Counted from the first letter of the stretch, positions 1 to 8,733 are shown. The stretch: DNA of 64,000 nt from Pseudomonas nitroreducens NBRC 12694 (GCF_002091755.1 NZ_BDAI01000017.1:21116-85115), one strand, 5' to 3'. A program made the numbers and translations. Notes: generated from the sequence alone by a model not told the origin.

Positions 1-717
1 AAGGCTGACGAAGTGCAGACCCTGAAGTACTGCATCCACAACGTGGCCGACGCCTACGGCAAGACCGTGACCTTCATGCCGAAGCCGCTGTACGGCGACA
101 ACGGCTCGGGCATGCACGTGCACATGTCCATCTCCAAGGATGGCAAGAACACCTTCGCGGGCGAAGGCTATGCCGGCCTGTCCGACACCGCCCTGTACTT
201 CATCGGCGGCATCATCAAGCACGGCAAGGCCCTGAACGGCTTCACCAACCCGGCCACCAACTCCTACAAGCGTCTGGTTCCGGGCTTCGAAGCCCCGGTC
301 ATGCTGGCCTACTCGGCCCGTAACCGTTCCGCCTCGATCCGCATCCCGTACGTTTCCAGCCCGAAAGCCCGCCGCATCGAAGCGCGCTTCCCGGACCCGG
401 CTGCCAACCCCTACCTGTGCTTCGCCGCTCTGCTGATGGCCGGCCTGGACGGCATCCAGAACAAGATTCACCCCGGCGATGCCGCCGACAAGAACCTGTA
501 CGACCTGCCGCCGGAAGAGGCGAAGGAAATCCCGCAGGTGTGCGGCAGCCTGAAAGAGGCGCTGGAAGAACTCGACAAGGGCCGTGCGTTCCTGACCAAG
601 GGCGGCGTGTTCACCGACGAGTTCATCGATGCCTACATCGAGCTGAAGTCGGAAGAAGAAATCAAGGTGCGTACCTTCGTGCACCCGCTGGAATACGACC
701 TGTACTACAGCGTCTGA
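1..717 (+). CDS. glnA: Glutamine synthetase type I, C-terminal part (5' truncated by window)
   Basis: Makes glutamine from glutamate, ammonia and ATP in the cytoplasm as a dodecamer; it is the main ammonia-assimilating enzyme. The reading frame is open from base 1, so the N-terminal half lies outside the window; 238 residues remain of about 469. Visible signatures are the metal and substrate motif NGSGMHVHMS, the ATP/phosphate motif NRSASIRIP, and KNLYDLPPEE, whose Tyr (codon 499-501) is the site adenylylated by GlnE in proteobacteria. It ends in a TTCG-loop terminator. The NtrB/NtrC genes lie 3.9 kb downstream, the usual pseudomonad neighbourhood. Confidence 0.97.
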   Translation, partial: KADEVQTLKYCIHNVADAYGKTVTFMPKPLYGDNGSGMHVHMSISKDGKNTFAGEGYAGLSDTALYFIGGIIKHGKALNGFTNPATNSYKRLVPGFEAPVMLAYSARNRSASIRIPYVSSPKARRIEARFPDPAANPYLCFAALLMAGLDGIQNKIHPGDAADKNLYDLPPEEAKEIPQVCGSLKEALEELDKGRAFLTKGGVFTDEFIDAYIELKSEEEIKVRTFVHPLEYDLYYSV

Positions 718-748
718 TCCACGAATACCTATAAATAGCGACAGCATT

Positions 749-774
749 AAGGCCTCCTTCGGGAGGCCTTTTTT
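749..774 (+). terminator. Rho-independent terminator of glnA
   Basis: A perfect 9-bp stem (AAGGCCTCC / GGAGGCCTT) closes a TTCG tetraloop and is followed by T residues, 31 bases after the glnA stop. Confidence 0.93.
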
Positions 775-807
775 ATGCCTGCAGAAAAACGCCGCAGCTC
801 ATCCCCG

Positions 808-869
808 CAGGAGCGAGCCTGCTCGCGAACCGCCTGGCACTGATCTGATCGCGAGCAGGCCCCTTTCTG
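808..869. repeat. REP-type inverted repeat pair
   Basis: Two divergent arms (about 808-829 and 849-868) of the Pseudomonas GAGCGAGC-TGCTCGCGAA repeat family face each other between the convergent ends of glnA and the mechanosensitive channel gene. The right arm is degraded. Confidence 0.75.
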
Positions 870-884
870 CAACGGGAGGCCGGG

Positions 885-3086
885 TCAGATACCACCGTCC
901 GCCGGCACGCCCTGTTCCTCGTCGTCCTCGCGGCGCGATTTGCGCATGCGCGAAAGCTGCACGTTCAGGCGCGGCATGGAGAGCTCCAGCCCGGCCTTGT
1001 CGAGCTTCTGCCGCAGGCGCAGGTTGAACGCCCGCTGTACTTCCCACTGGCGGATCGGCGCGGTCTTGAAGCGGAAGCGCAGGATCGCCTGGCCGGCATC
1101 GAAGCTCTCGATACCCTGGATTTCCAGTGGCGACCAGATGGCGCGGTTGATGGTGCGGTCGGTGCGCAGCTCGCCGGAGACTTCCTTGACCAGCGCCAGC
1201 GCGTCGTCGATCGGCATGCTCGCCGGCACCGGCCAGCGGAACATGGCGTAGCCGAACTGGCGCGAGTAGTTCTTGATGCTCTTGATCTCGCTGAACGGGA
1301 TGGTGTGCACCACGCCGTCCAGGTCGCGCAGGCGCACGGTGCGGATGGTCAGGCCCTCCACCGTGCCGAGGTGGCCGCCGACGTCGACGTAGTCGTCGAT
1401 GGACAGCGAGTCCTCGATGATGATGAACAGGCCGGTGATCAAATCCGCCACCAGCGATTGCGCGCCGAAACCGATGGCCAGGCCGATCACACCGGCACCG
1501 GCGAGCAGCGGCGTGACGTTCATGCCCATGTTGGCCAGGGCGACGATCAGGGCGATCACCGCGATAGTCACGAACAGTACGTTGCGGATCAGCGGCAGCA
1601 TGGTCAGGGCGCGGGCATTGGCGCTCTTCTTGCCGCCCAGTCCGAGGCTGTGCTGCACGGCGGTGTCCGTGAGGATCCAGACCAGCCAGGCGACCAGCAG
1701 GGTGGTGCCGAAGCTGAACAGCTTGAGGCTGATCTGCGAGCCGTCGCCCTCGGCGAAGCGGATCAGCGACATGCCCCAGACGCGCAGGCCGATCTCCAGG
1801 AAGAACAGCAGGCTGGCGATGTGCAGCAGCGTGTAGCCGAAGCTCTGCAATTGCTCGATGTAGGGCGCATGGCGACGCGCACCGCGCCGGGCAGAGCGCT
1901 GGTGCGCGCGACGGATCAGGCCGTTGACGGTCATCGCCACCACCGCCACGACGGCGCAGACCAGGGCCCGGCGCAGTGCGTAGCTGCTGTCGCCGGCAGT
2001 AACGATGGTGGCGAACAGCGAAATGCCCACCAGCACCAGCACCGGCAGGAACCAGATCGAGCCGATCAGCTCGACCAGGTCGCTCAGGCCGCGGCGCTTG
2101 AGCCGGCGTTCCAGCGGCTGGTTGCGGATCAGGTGTGCGATGGGGCGGCGGAACTGCAGGACGAACAGCGCGGTGAGCAGCGCCGCGCAGATGTTCGCCA
2201 CCGAACCGACGAAGAGCGAGATGTTCATGCCCAGGCTCTCGATGACGCGCGGGTCGTGCATCACCTCGCCCAGTGCGGCGAGGCTGCCGATCAGCCAGAG
2301 CGGACGGAAGGCCCGACGGCGCAGGATATCCAGCGCGCGCATGCGGTGCGGACCGCTGAGCAGCGACAGGGAGATCACGCAAAGGGCGGAGAACAGCGTG
2401 CCGCACACCAGGGTGTAAGCGATCACCATCGCCACCAGTTTGCCGAGCGAGCTGGGCAGGACAACCGACAGGTAGACGGTAATCAGGAAGGCGACCAGCC
2501 AGGGGCCCAGTTTGCGCAAGGCGAACAGCAGCAGGTCGCGGGTCTTGGGATGCTGTGGCAGCTCGTCTTCCAGGCCGAAGCGCTTGCGCATGCGCCCGGC
2601 GATCCAGCGCAGGCCGAGGGCGACGCAGGCCCAGATGAGGATGACCAGGGCAAAATCGAGGATCATCCCCGGCCATTCCGCCAGCGACGGCGTACGCACT
2701 TCCAGCTCGTAACCCGCCCCCTGGAACAGCTCGGCCCAGCGCACCATCGGGCTGTTGGCGCCTTCGAACTGCTTCTCCAGGCTGCCCAGGGTATCGCCGA
2801 TCAGGCCGAGCACGCCGCCCTGTTCCTGTGCACCCTTCTGCGTCGCATCGCGCAGCTGCTTGAGTTTCTTCAGCAGATCGCCGCGCTGCTGGTCATTCTC
2901 CAGGGTCTTGATCACCTGGTTCAGCGACTGCTCCAGCTGGGCATCGCTGACCTTGGCCTCGCCACCGCCCGTCACCCCGGCCAGCGGCCCGGGTAGCGCC
3001 GCCAGCACAGGACCGGCGGCGGACAAGCCGAGGCCAAGGCAGCACAGCAGCAGCCACTGACGAAGCAGGTAACGAATCGAAATCAC
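885..3086 (-). CDS. MscS-family mechanosensitive channel, YbiO-like
   Basis: Predicted inner-membrane channel that opens under membrane tension to release solutes on hypo-osmotic shock. I place the start at the GTG at 3084-3086 (733 aa) because a signal peptide follows directly (RYLLRQWLLLCCLGLGLSAAG); an upstream start adds 57 Arg-rich, unconvincing residues. A periplasmic Gln/Lys-rich helical segment is followed by many hydrophobic helices. The MscS pore and beta domain begins near residue 522 with NVTPLLAGAGVIGLAIGFGA and continues with DLITGLFIIIEDSLSIDDYV. Length and the cleaved N-terminus fit the YbiO group better than small MscS. It converges on glnA and has no obvious partner gene. 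Confidence 0.88.
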   Translation of the reverse strand: MISIRYLLRQWLLLCCLGLGLSAAGPVLAALPGPLAGVTGGGEAKVSDAQLEQSLNQVIKTLENDQQRGDLLKKLKQLRDATQKGAQEQGGVLGLIGDTLGSLEKQFEGANSPMVRWAELFQGAGYELEVRTPSLAEWPGMILDFALVILIWACVALGLRWIAGRMRKRFGLEDELPQHPKTRDLLLFALRKLGPWLVAFLITVYLSVVLPSSLGKLVAMVIAYTLVCGTLFSALCVISLSLLSGPHRMRALDILRRRAFRPLWLIGSLAALGEVMHDPRVIESLGMNISLFVGSVANICAALLTALFVLQFRRPIAHLIRNQPLERRLKRRGLSDLVELIGSIWFLPVLVLVGISLFATIVTAGDSSYALRRALVCAVVAVVAMTVNGLIRRAHQRSARRGARRHAPYIEQLQSFGYTLLHIASLLFFLEIGLRVWGMSLIRFAEGDGSQISLKLFSFGTTLLVAWLVWILTDTAVQHSLGLGGKKSANARALTMLPLIRNVLFVTIAVIALIVALANMGMNVTPLLAGAGVIGLAIGFGAQSLVADLITGLFIIIEDSLSIDDYVDVGGHLGTVEGLTIRTVRLRDLDGVVHTIPFSEIKSIKNYSRQFGYAMFRWPVPASMPIDDALALVKEVSGELRTDRTINRAIWSPLEIQGIESFDAGQAILRFRFKTAPIRQWEVQRAFNLRLRQKLDKAGLELSMPRLNVQLSRMRKSRREDDEEQGVPADGGI

Positions 3087-3286
3087 AGGCACACCCCACA
3101 CCGATGGAAAATGACGCTCGCCCGCATCATACAGACGCGGGCGCCAGGCTCGGACCCGTCCCGCGCGGGAAAGGTCCTTCGACGAGCAGCAGCGCACAAC
3201 GCGCGGCACCCTGCTGAAAGACAATAGGCAACTTGCCAGCCGCCGTCGGCGGTGCAAGGCTTGGCACGACCATCCGGAGATTCTTC

Positions 3287-3814
3287 ATGCGCCTGATCCT
3301 TACCGCCCTGCTGCTCGCCGCCGCATTGCCAGCCAGCGCGCAGATCTACAAGTACACCGACGCCAACGGCAAGACGGTGTTCACCAACCAGCCGCCGACC
3401 AACGTCGACGCCAAGCCCGTGGAATTGCCACCGACCAACACCGTCGGCCCGCAGGCTCCCATCGTCCCCGCCGTCAGCGGCAGCCAGAACCAGCCTGCCG
3501 GTGCCTATGCCATTCTCGCCCTGAGCAACCTGCCGAACGACGAAGCGCTGCGCCAGAACAACGGTACTTTCACGGTGAACGTCGTGGTGCAGCCGCCCCT
3601 GGCGCCGGATCATCAATTGCAGCTGTTGCTCGACGGCCAGCCCTACGGCGTCCCGACCAGCAGCACCAGCATCGGCCTGCAGAACATCGACCGTGGCGAC
3701 CACACCCTGGCTGTCCAGGTGCTGCAGGGCAGCCGGGTGATCCAGGCCAGCAGTCCGGTGAGCTTCACCCTGCAACGCATCAGCACCAACAGCCCTGCGC
3801 GCAAGGCCAACTGA
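3287..3814 (+). CDS. DUF4124 domain-containing secreted protein (first of a pair)
   Basis: Protein of 175 aa with a signal peptide (MRLILTALLLAAALPASAQ) and the N-terminal DUF4124 signature YKYTDANGKTVFTNQPP. The C-terminal half looks like a beta-sandwich (LQLLLDGQPYG...IDRGDHTLAVQV). Function unknown; export to the periplasm is inferred from the signal peptide. The ATG at 3287 is preceded by CCGGAGA; longer forms lack a ribosome site and would bury the signal peptide. It sits 2 bases upstream of a paralogue and reads toward ntrBC. Confidence 0.85.
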   Translation: MRLILTALLLAAALPASAQIYKYTDANGKTVFTNQPPTNVDAKPVELPPTNTVGPQAPIVPAVSGSQNQPAGAYAILALSNLPNDEALRQNNGTFTVNVVVQPPLAPDHQLQLLLDGQPYGVPTSSTSIGLQNIDRGDHTLAVQVLQGSRVIQASSPVSFTLQRISTNSPARKAN

Positions 3815-3816
3815 CG

Positions 3817-4395
3817 ATGCGTCATCTGCTGGTTTTCCTGCTCTCGGTACTGTTCTGCCTCTCGGCCAGCGCCGAGGTCTACACCTACATCGACAAGGAC
3901 GGCAATCGCGTCTTCACCGACCAGCCACCGCGCGGCAACGCGCAGAAGCTGCAACTGGCGCCGACCAACTCCCAGCCCGGCTCGCCCAACGGCGTGCAGA
4001 TGCCGCCGCCGCTCTACGCACCGGCCACTCCCGCGCTGCCGCCCGGCCCGCCGGCCTACCAGTTGCTGCGCATCATCGTGCCGGAGCCCGATGCCACCGT
4101 ACGCGCCAATGACGGGGCCCTGATCGTTTCCGCCACCAGCGACCCAGCCCTGTTGCCCGGCCACCTCTACCGCCTGCTGCTGGACGGCAAGCCGGTCGGC
4201 GACCCTGGCCGCAGCCCGGTCTTCCCGCTGAACAACATCGATCGCGGCACTCACCAGCTGTCGGTGGAAATCATCGACACCCTCGGGCGCACCATCGAGC
4301 AGACGCCCAACCAGCCCTTCCATATGTTCCGCGTTTCCGTGGCCGACTCGCTCGACCTCGACCGCAGCCAACCGTTCAGCGCCGACCGTCGCTGA
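3817..4395 (+). CDS. DUF4124 domain-containing secreted protein (second of a pair)
   Basis: Protein of 192 aa, paralogous along its whole length to the gene before it: signal peptide MRHLLVFLLSVLFCLSASA, DUF4124 motif VYTYIDKDGNRVFTDQPP, a Pro-rich linker, and the same C-terminal pattern (YRLLLDGKPVGD...NNIDRGTHQLSVEI). The 2-base gap implies co-transcription and translational coupling. Function unknown. The pair probably arose by tandem duplication, and ntrB has its own promoter after it. Confidence 0.85.
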   Translation: MRHLLVFLLSVLFCLSASAEVYTYIDKDGNRVFTDQPPRGNAQKLQLAPTNSQPGSPNGVQMPPPLYAPATPALPPGPPAYQLLRIIVPEPDATVRANDGALIVSATSDPALLPGHLYRLLLDGKPVGDPGRSPVFPLNNIDRGTHQLSVEIIDTLGRTIEQTPNQPFHMFRVSVADSLDLDRSQPFSADRR

Positions 4396-4419
4396 CGGCG
4401 GCGTGCGACCAGCCACAAA

Positions 4420-4436
4420 TGCACCATATCGGTGCA
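4420..4436 (+). promoter_or_regulatory. NtrC-binding site (enhancer) for ntrBC
   Basis: The 17-bp dyad TGCACCATATCGGTGCA matches the enterobacterial/pseudomonad NtrC consensus (TGCACCA-N3-TGGTGCA) at 13 of 14 defined positions. A further half-site TGCACCA follows at 4443-4449. Its centre lies about 150 bp upstream of the predicted start from the sigma-54 promoter at 4552-4570, a normal enhancer distance. Confidence 0.85.
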
Positions 4437-4551
4437 TATGCCTGCACCACTTTCTATACTCTCCCCATTTCGGGTCACTCCCGCTGAGCGGATTGGCCGC
4501 CTGCGCACCGCAAATCAGCGCGATGCCGCGAAATACGCGTCTTTTCAGGGC

Positions 4552-4570
4552 CTGGTTTGCTTCTTGCATT
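4552..4570 (+). promoter_or_regulatory. Sigma-54 (RpoN) promoter of ntrBC
   Basis: CTGGTTTGCTTCTTGCATT carries the -24 GG (4554-4555) and -12 GC (4566-4567) with exactly 10 bases between them, and a full TTGCA -12 block. Transcription should start near 4579, about 24 bases before the ntrB ATG. Confidence 0.8.
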
Positions 4571-4602
4571 TTCCCGCACAGTCTTGGGACATCTCCTACG
4601 CC

Positions 4603-5679
4603 ATGCCTACAGAAACCCAGCTCCGCCTGTTGCTCGACAACCTCACCACGGCGGTGATCCTGCTCAACGCCGAGCTGCGCCTGGAGTACATGAACCCGGC
4701 AGCGGAAATGCTGCTGGCAGTCAGTGGCCAGCGCAGCCATGGGCAATTCATCAGCGAGCTGTTCACCGAATCGCCCGAGGCACTGCAGTCGCTGCGCCAG
4801 GCCGTGGAAGAGGCGCACCCCTTCACCAAGCGCGAAGCGACCCTGACCTCGCTGACCGGCCAGACCATCACCGTCGACTACGCGGTGACGCCGATTCTCG
4901 ACCGTCGCGACACCCTGCTGCTACTCGAAGTCCACCCTCGCGACCGGCTGCTGCGGATCACCAAGGAAGAGGCGCAACTGTCCAAGCAGGAGACCACCAA
5001 GCTCCTGGTGCGCGGCCTGGCCCATGAGATCAAGAACCCGCTGGGTGGGATTCGTGGCGCGGCGCAGCTGCTTTCCCGCGAGCTGCCGGACGAGTCGCTC
5101 AAGGACTACACCAACGTCATCATCGAGGAAGCCGACCGGCTGAGGAACCTGGTGGACCGCATGCTCGGCTCCAACAAGCTCCCGCAGCTCTCGGTGACCA
5201 ACGTCCACGAAGTGCTGGAGCGCGTCTGCAGCCTCGTCGAAGCCGAAACCCAGGGCACCATTCCGCTGGTACGCGACTACGACCCGAGCATCCCGGATCT
5301 GCTGATCGACCGCGAGCAGATGATCCAGGCGGTGCTCAACATCGTGCGCAACGCCATGCAGGCGATCGCCGCGCAGAACGAACTCAAGCTGGGGCGCATC
5401 ACCCTGCGCACCCGCACCCTGCGTCAGTTCACCATCGGCCACACGCGCCATCGCCTCGTGTGCAAGGTCGAGATCATCGACAACGGCCCCGGCATTCCGG
5501 CTGAACTGCAGGACACCATCTTCTATCCCATGGTCAGCGGCCGCGCCGACGGCACCGGCCTGGGCCTCGCCATCACCCAGAACATCATCAGCCAGCACCA
5601 GGGCTTGATCGAATGCGAGAGCCATCCCGGCCACACCGTGTTCAGTCTGTTCCTGCCCCTGGAACAAGGAGTCCATTGA
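4603..5679 (+). CDS. ntrB: Nitrogen regulation sensor histidine kinase NtrB
   Basis: Cytoplasmic sensor kinase/phosphatase of the nitrogen two-component system; it phosphorylates NtrC when nitrogen is scarce and, with GlnB/GlnK PII proteins, dephosphorylates it when nitrogen is plentiful. The protein has 358 aa and no membrane segment: PAS domain at about 5-115, H-box GLAHEIKNPLGG with phospho-accepting His141, N-box IVRNAMQAI, G-boxes DNGPGIP and GTGLGLAI. I chose ATG 4603, the first after the sigma-54 promoter; longer starts run through the promoter and NtrC site. Two bases separate it from ntrC. Confidence 0.95.
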   Translation: MPTETQLRLLLDNLTTAVILLNAELRLEYMNPAAEMLLAVSGQRSHGQFISELFTESPEALQSLRQAVEEAHPFTKREATLTSLTGQTITVDYAVTPILDRRDTLLLLEVHPRDRLLRITKEEAQLSKQETTKLLVRGLAHEIKNPLGGIRGAAQLLSRELPDESLKDYTNVIIEEADRLRNLVDRMLGSNKLPQLSVTNVHEVLERVCSLVEAETQGTIPLVRDYDPSIPDLLIDREQMIQAVLNIVRNAMQAIAAQNELKLGRITLRTRTLRQFTIGHTRHRLVCKVEIIDNGPGIPAELQDTIFYPMVSGRADGTGLGLAITQNIISQHQGLIECESHPGHTVFSLFLPLEQGVH

Positions 5680-5681
5680 CC

Positions 5682-7112
5682 ATGAGCCGATCAGAGACCG
5701 TCTGGATCGTCGACGACGACCGCTCCATCCGCTGGGTGCTGGAAAAAGCCCTGCAGCAGGAAGGCATGACCACCGTCAGCTTCGACAGCGCCGACAGCGT
5801 GATGAGCCGCCTGGGCCGGCAACAACCGGACGTGATCATCTCCGACATCCGCATGCCCGGTTCCAGCGGCCTGGATTTGCTGGCGCAGATCCGCGAGGTG
5901 CACCCGCGCCTGCCGGTGATCATCATGACTGCGCATTCGGACCTGGACAGCGCCGTGGCCTCCTACCAGGGCGGCGCCTTCGAATACCTGCCCAAGCCGT
6001 TCGACGTCGACGAGGCCGTCTCCCTGGTCAAGCGCGCCAACCAGCACGCCCAGGAGCAACAGGGCCTGGAAGCCCCGGCCAACCAGACACGCACCCCGGA
6101 GATCATCGGCGAGGCGCCGGCGATGCAGGAAGTATTCCGCGCCATCGGCCGCCTCTCCCACTCCAACATCACCGTGCTGATCAACGGCGAGTCGGGCACC
6201 GGCAAGGAGCTGGTCGCCCACGCCCTGCACCGCCACAGCCCGCGCGCGGCTTCGCCGTTCATCGCGCTGAACATGGCGGCGATCCCCAAGGATCTGATGG
6301 AGTCCGAACTGTTCGGCCACGAGAAAGGCGCCTTTACCGGCGCAGCCAACCAGCGGCGCGGCCGCTTCGAACAGGCTGACGGCGGCTCGCTGTTCCTCGA
6401 CGAGATCGGCGACATGCCGGCCGACACCCAGACCCGCCTGTTGCGCGTACTGGCCGACGGCGAGTTCTACCGGGTGGGTGGCCACACCCCGGTGAAAGTG
6501 GACGTGAGAATCATCGCCGCCACTCACCAGAACCTGGAAAACCTGGTGCGCGAAGGCAAGTTCCGCGAGGACCTGTTCCACCGCCTGAACGTCATCCGGG
6601 TGCACATTCCGCGCCTGGCCGACCGCCGCGAGGACATCCCGGCACTGGCCCGACACTTCCTTTCCCGCGCGGCGCAGGAGCTGGCAGTCGAGCCGAAGCT
6701 GCTCAAGCCGGAAACCGAGGAATACCTGAAGAACCTCGGCTGGCCGGGCAACGTGCGCCAGTTGGAGAACACCTGCCGCTGGATCACCGTCATGGCTTCG
6801 GGCCGTGAGGTGCATATCGACGACCTGCCGCCGGAGCTGATGACCCAGCCGCAGGACAGCGTGCCGGCCGCCAACTGGGAGCAGGCGTTGCGCCATTGGG
6901 CCGACCAGGCACTGGGACGCGGGCAGTCGAACCTGCTGGACACCGCCGTGCCGGCGTTCGAGCGGATCATGATCGAGACCGCGCTCAAGCACACCGCCGG
7001 CCGCCGCCGCGACGCCGCCGTGCTGCTGGGCTGGGGCCGTAATACCCTGACTCGCAAGATCAAGGAACTGGGCATGAAGATCGACGGCCCGGACGAGGAC
7101 GGCGACGACTGA
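5682..7112 (+). CDS. ntrC: Nitrogen regulation response regulator NtrC (sigma-54 activator)
   Basis: Transcription activator of nitrogen-limitation genes acting with sigma-54. The 476 aa contain a receiver domain with phospho-acceptor Asp55 (SDIRMPG), an AAA+ domain with Walker A GESGTGKE, the sigma-54 contact loop GAFTGA and Walker B GGSLFLDEIGD, and a C-terminal Fis-type helix-turn-helix (AAVLLGWGRNTLTRKIKEL). The ribosome site AAGGAG lies inside the end of ntrB, so the two genes are coupled. Ends in a hairpin terminator. Likely targets visible in this window are its own operon, the NrsZ-like RNA and perhaps the ABC transporter at 28 kb. Confidence 0.96.
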   Translation: MSRSETVWIVDDDRSIRWVLEKALQQEGMTTVSFDSADSVMSRLGRQQPDVIISDIRMPGSSGLDLLAQIREVHPRLPVIIMTAHSDLDSAVASYQGGAFEYLPKPFDVDEAVSLVKRANQHAQEQQGLEAPANQTRTPEIIGEAPAMQEVFRAIGRLSHSNITVLINGESGTGKELVAHALHRHSPRAASPFIALNMAAIPKDLMESELFGHEKGAFTGAANQRRGRFEQADGGSLFLDEIGDMPADTQTRLLRVLADGEFYRVGGHTPVKVDVRIIAATHQNLENLVREGKFREDLFHRLNVIRVHIPRLADRREDIPALARHFLSRAAQELAVEPKLLKPETEEYLKNLGWPGNVRQLENTCRWITVMASGREVHIDDLPPELMTQPQDSVPAANWEQALRHWADQALGRGQSNLLDTAVPAFERIMIETALKHTAGRRRDAAVLLGWGRNTLTRKIKELGMKIDGPDEDGDD

Positions 7113-7126
7113 AGTCGTTCCACTGG

Positions 7127-7150
7127 AAAGGGGCCGAAGGCCCCTTTTTC
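7127..7150 (+). terminator. Rho-independent terminator of ntrBC
   Basis: The stem AAAGGGGCC / GGCCCCTTT with a GAA loop is followed by a T-run, 15 bases after the ntrC stop. Confidence 0.9.
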
Positions 7151-7515
7151 TTGTGTTGCCGTGCCAAACCCCGCAGCGCGGTGCGGGGCTGACCGCTCGC
7201 GGACGAAGTCCGCTCCTTCACAGTTGGCGAGCGCGTCATTGGCTGTAAGCGGGGGCCACGGCCGCCATCAATGCCCATTAAACCAGGTCACATCCCGGTA
7301 GCATTTACCCCCAGAACCTGTGGATAACACTGTGCACGGAACGGGGAAGGAACGTGCTACAGCCCAGAGCATGCGCGGTCTGGGAGTTTGCTCGGTTTCT
7401 GTGCAGGAATTTGCGGGTTGCTCACATCGGCTGTGCGCCTGCCTGTGGATAAGCTTGGGGCAAGCCGCTGCGCTTCACGCCCGACGCGGGTTGGCGTGAG
7501 CCGTACAAAAAACGC
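7151..7515. other. Intergenic region with REP-like element and two DnaA-box 9-mers
   Basis: No gene seen. A single REP-like hairpin (GCGGACGAAGTCCGC, about 7195-7223) is of another subtype than the other REPs here. Two perfect DnaA-box sequences (TGTGGATAA) lie at 7319-7327 and 7444-7452. It separates the convergent ends of ntrC and trmL. Confidence 0.6.
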
Positions 7516-7977
7516 TCAGTCCATGGCGAAGCCGTGTTGACGCCAGGCTTCATAGACGGTCACGGCGACGGTATTGGACAGGTTCAGGCTGCGGCAACCC
7601 GGACGCATCGGCAGGCGCACGCGCTGCTCCGGCGGCAGCGCGTCACGCACTTCCTCGGGCAGCCCACGGCTTTCCGGACCGAAGAGGAAAGCGTCGCCAC
7701 GCTCGTAAGCCACTTCATGGAATGGCTGCGAACCCTTGGTGGTGAAGGCGAACAGGCGCGGGCGGCCGAGCTGTTCCAGGCATTGCTCGAGGCTCGCGTA
7801 GCGCCGCACGCTGGCGTACTCGTGGTAATCCAGCCCGGCGCGACGCAGGCGCTTGTCGTCCAGCTCGAAGCCCAGCGGCTCGATCAGGTGCAGGCTTGCG
7901 CCCGCGTTGGCGCACAGCCTGATAATGTTGCCGGTGTTGGGGGGAATTTCCGGTTGAAAAAGGATTACGTGGAACAT
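7516..7977 (-). CDS. trmL: tRNA (cytidine/uridine(34)-2'-O)-methyltransferase TrmL
   Basis: SPOUT-class enzyme methylating the 2'-O of the wobble nucleotide in tRNA-Leu isoacceptors. The protein has 153 aa, the usual length, and starts MFHVILFQPEIPPNTGNIIR, the conserved opening of the family. The trefoil-knot SAM-binding motifs are FLFGPESRGLP and LPMRPGCRSLNLSNTVAV, including the catalytic Arg of the N-terminal NTGNIIR segment. I chose the ATG at 7975-7977, since upstream residues are not family-like. Divergent from the small membrane protein, with 52 bases between the two starts. Confidence 0.95.
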   Translation of the reverse strand: MFHVILFQPEIPPNTGNIIRLCANAGASLHLIEPLGFELDDKRLRRAGLDYHEYASVRRYASLEQCLEQLGRPRLFAFTTKGSQPFHEVAYERGDAFLFGPESRGLPEEVRDALPPEQRVRLPMRPGCRSLNLSNTVAVTVYEAWRQHGFAMD

Positions 7978-8029
7978 GCAGCGCTCCGAGCCTGAGAACG
8001 GCGGGCATTCTACTCCCGCAAAGGAGCAA

Positions 8030-8428
8030 ATGCGGCCCAGGCCCTGGCTGAAAGTGATGGTTTCGCTGTGTGTGCTGGGCCTGCTGCTGGGCCTGATGAT
8101 AGGCCGCCTGGTCAATCCGCCGCACGAAGGGCCAACCCGGATCCTCGCCATAGAGCCTGCGACCGATGGCCTGGTACTCACCCTGGACGCGCAGCCGGCC
8201 GTTCGCGCCGGCCATCAGGACGGCGCACTGGTGCTGCAGATCGAAGCCGTTGCCACGGCACAGCAGGGGCAACTGCGGATCGGTGATGCGCCGGTGCGCT
8301 GGAGACTGGAGCCGCAAGGAGAAGGGCTTCTGCTGACGCTGCTGTCGACCCGGCGCCTGCAAGGTACCTGGGACAGCACCGAAGTCGAGGGCCGGTGGCG
8401 CCTGACCATCAGCGCGCGGCCCGAATAA
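8030..8428 (+). CDS. Small single-pass membrane protein of unknown function
   Basis: Protein of 132 aa with a short basic N-terminus (MRPRPWLK), one hydrophobic helix (VSLCVLGLLLGLMIGRLV) and a roughly 100-residue probable periplasmic beta-rich domain ending GRWRLTISARPE. I recognise no family. ATG 8030 is supported by AAGGAG at 8021-8026. It is divergent from trmL and converges on the NrsZ-like RNA, whose last module overlaps its stop codon. Confidence 0.75.
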   Translation: MRPRPWLKVMVSLCVLGLLLGLMIGRLVNPPHEGPTRILAIEPATDGLVLTLDAQPAVRAGHQDGALVLQIEAVATAQQGQLRIGDAPVRWRLEPQGEGLLLTLLSTRRLQGTWDSTEVEGRWRLTISARPE

Positions 8429-8711
8429 AAGCGGGGTATTCCCGGCCTGCCTGGTCCGGGGCCCCGAAGTGGGAGGCGAAGCCTTCGAGCGAAGGTTCGC
8501 GGGCATAAAAGAGGGGTTTCCCCGGCCTGCCTGTACCAGGACCCCTAACGGGTGCGCAGGGCGCCGTGGCACGCCTGCGGGCATAAAAAGGGGGCTTTCC
8601 CGGCCTGCCTGTACCAGGACCCCCGAACCGGCTGCGACGGCCGCCGCTTCGGGCTGCACGCTCGCAAGATGTAAAAGAGGGGTTCCCCAGCCTGCCTGTA
8701 CCGAGGCCCCT
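8425..8711 (-). repeat. Four-copy interspersed 41-bp repeat (NrsZ modules)
   Basis: Copies at 8425-8465, 8505-8546, 8583-8624 and 8670-8711 share CGGCCTGCCTGTACCAGG-type cores on the plus strand. The intervening 36-45 bases differ in sequence, and some form their own hairpins, for example around 8475-8500. The first (8425) and last copies are the most diverged. Confidence 0.9.
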
Positions 8712-8724
8712 GAAATCGCTGTTG
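8425..8724 (-). ncRNA. nrsZ: NrsZ-like nitrogen-regulated sRNA with four repeated modules
   Basis: Four copies of a roughly 41-base module (plus-strand coordinates 8425-8465, 8505-8546, 8583-8624, 8670-8711) are spaced about 78-87 bases apart. On the minus strand each reads CCTGGTACAGGCAGGCC, then a small G-rich/C-rich hairpin such as GGGGAAACCCC, then TCTTTT. A sigma-54 promoter (8734-8752, minus) predicts a start near 8724, so the RNA would be about 300 nt. P. aeruginosa NrsZ is known as an NtrC/sigma-54-dependent, 226-nt RNA processed into three similar modules that promotes rhlA expression. The closeness to ntrBC, the promoter type and the module size all fit, with one extra module here. 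Identity is inferred from architecture, not from alignment. Confidence 0.75.
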
Positions 8725-8733
8725 TCAGGGGTA

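Noticed and set aside
799..2996. Long antisense frames (563 and 625 residues) over the mechanosensitive channel gene
   Set aside because: High-GC shadow frames; rich in Arg/Ala/Gly/Gln with no family motifs, while the channel frame has clear domains.
8425..8711. CRISPR array (about 41-bp repeats with 36-45-bp spacers)
   Set aside because: Repeats diverge and vary in length, no cas genes are near, the spacers have hairpins of their own, and a sigma-54 promoter plus module size fit NrsZ better.
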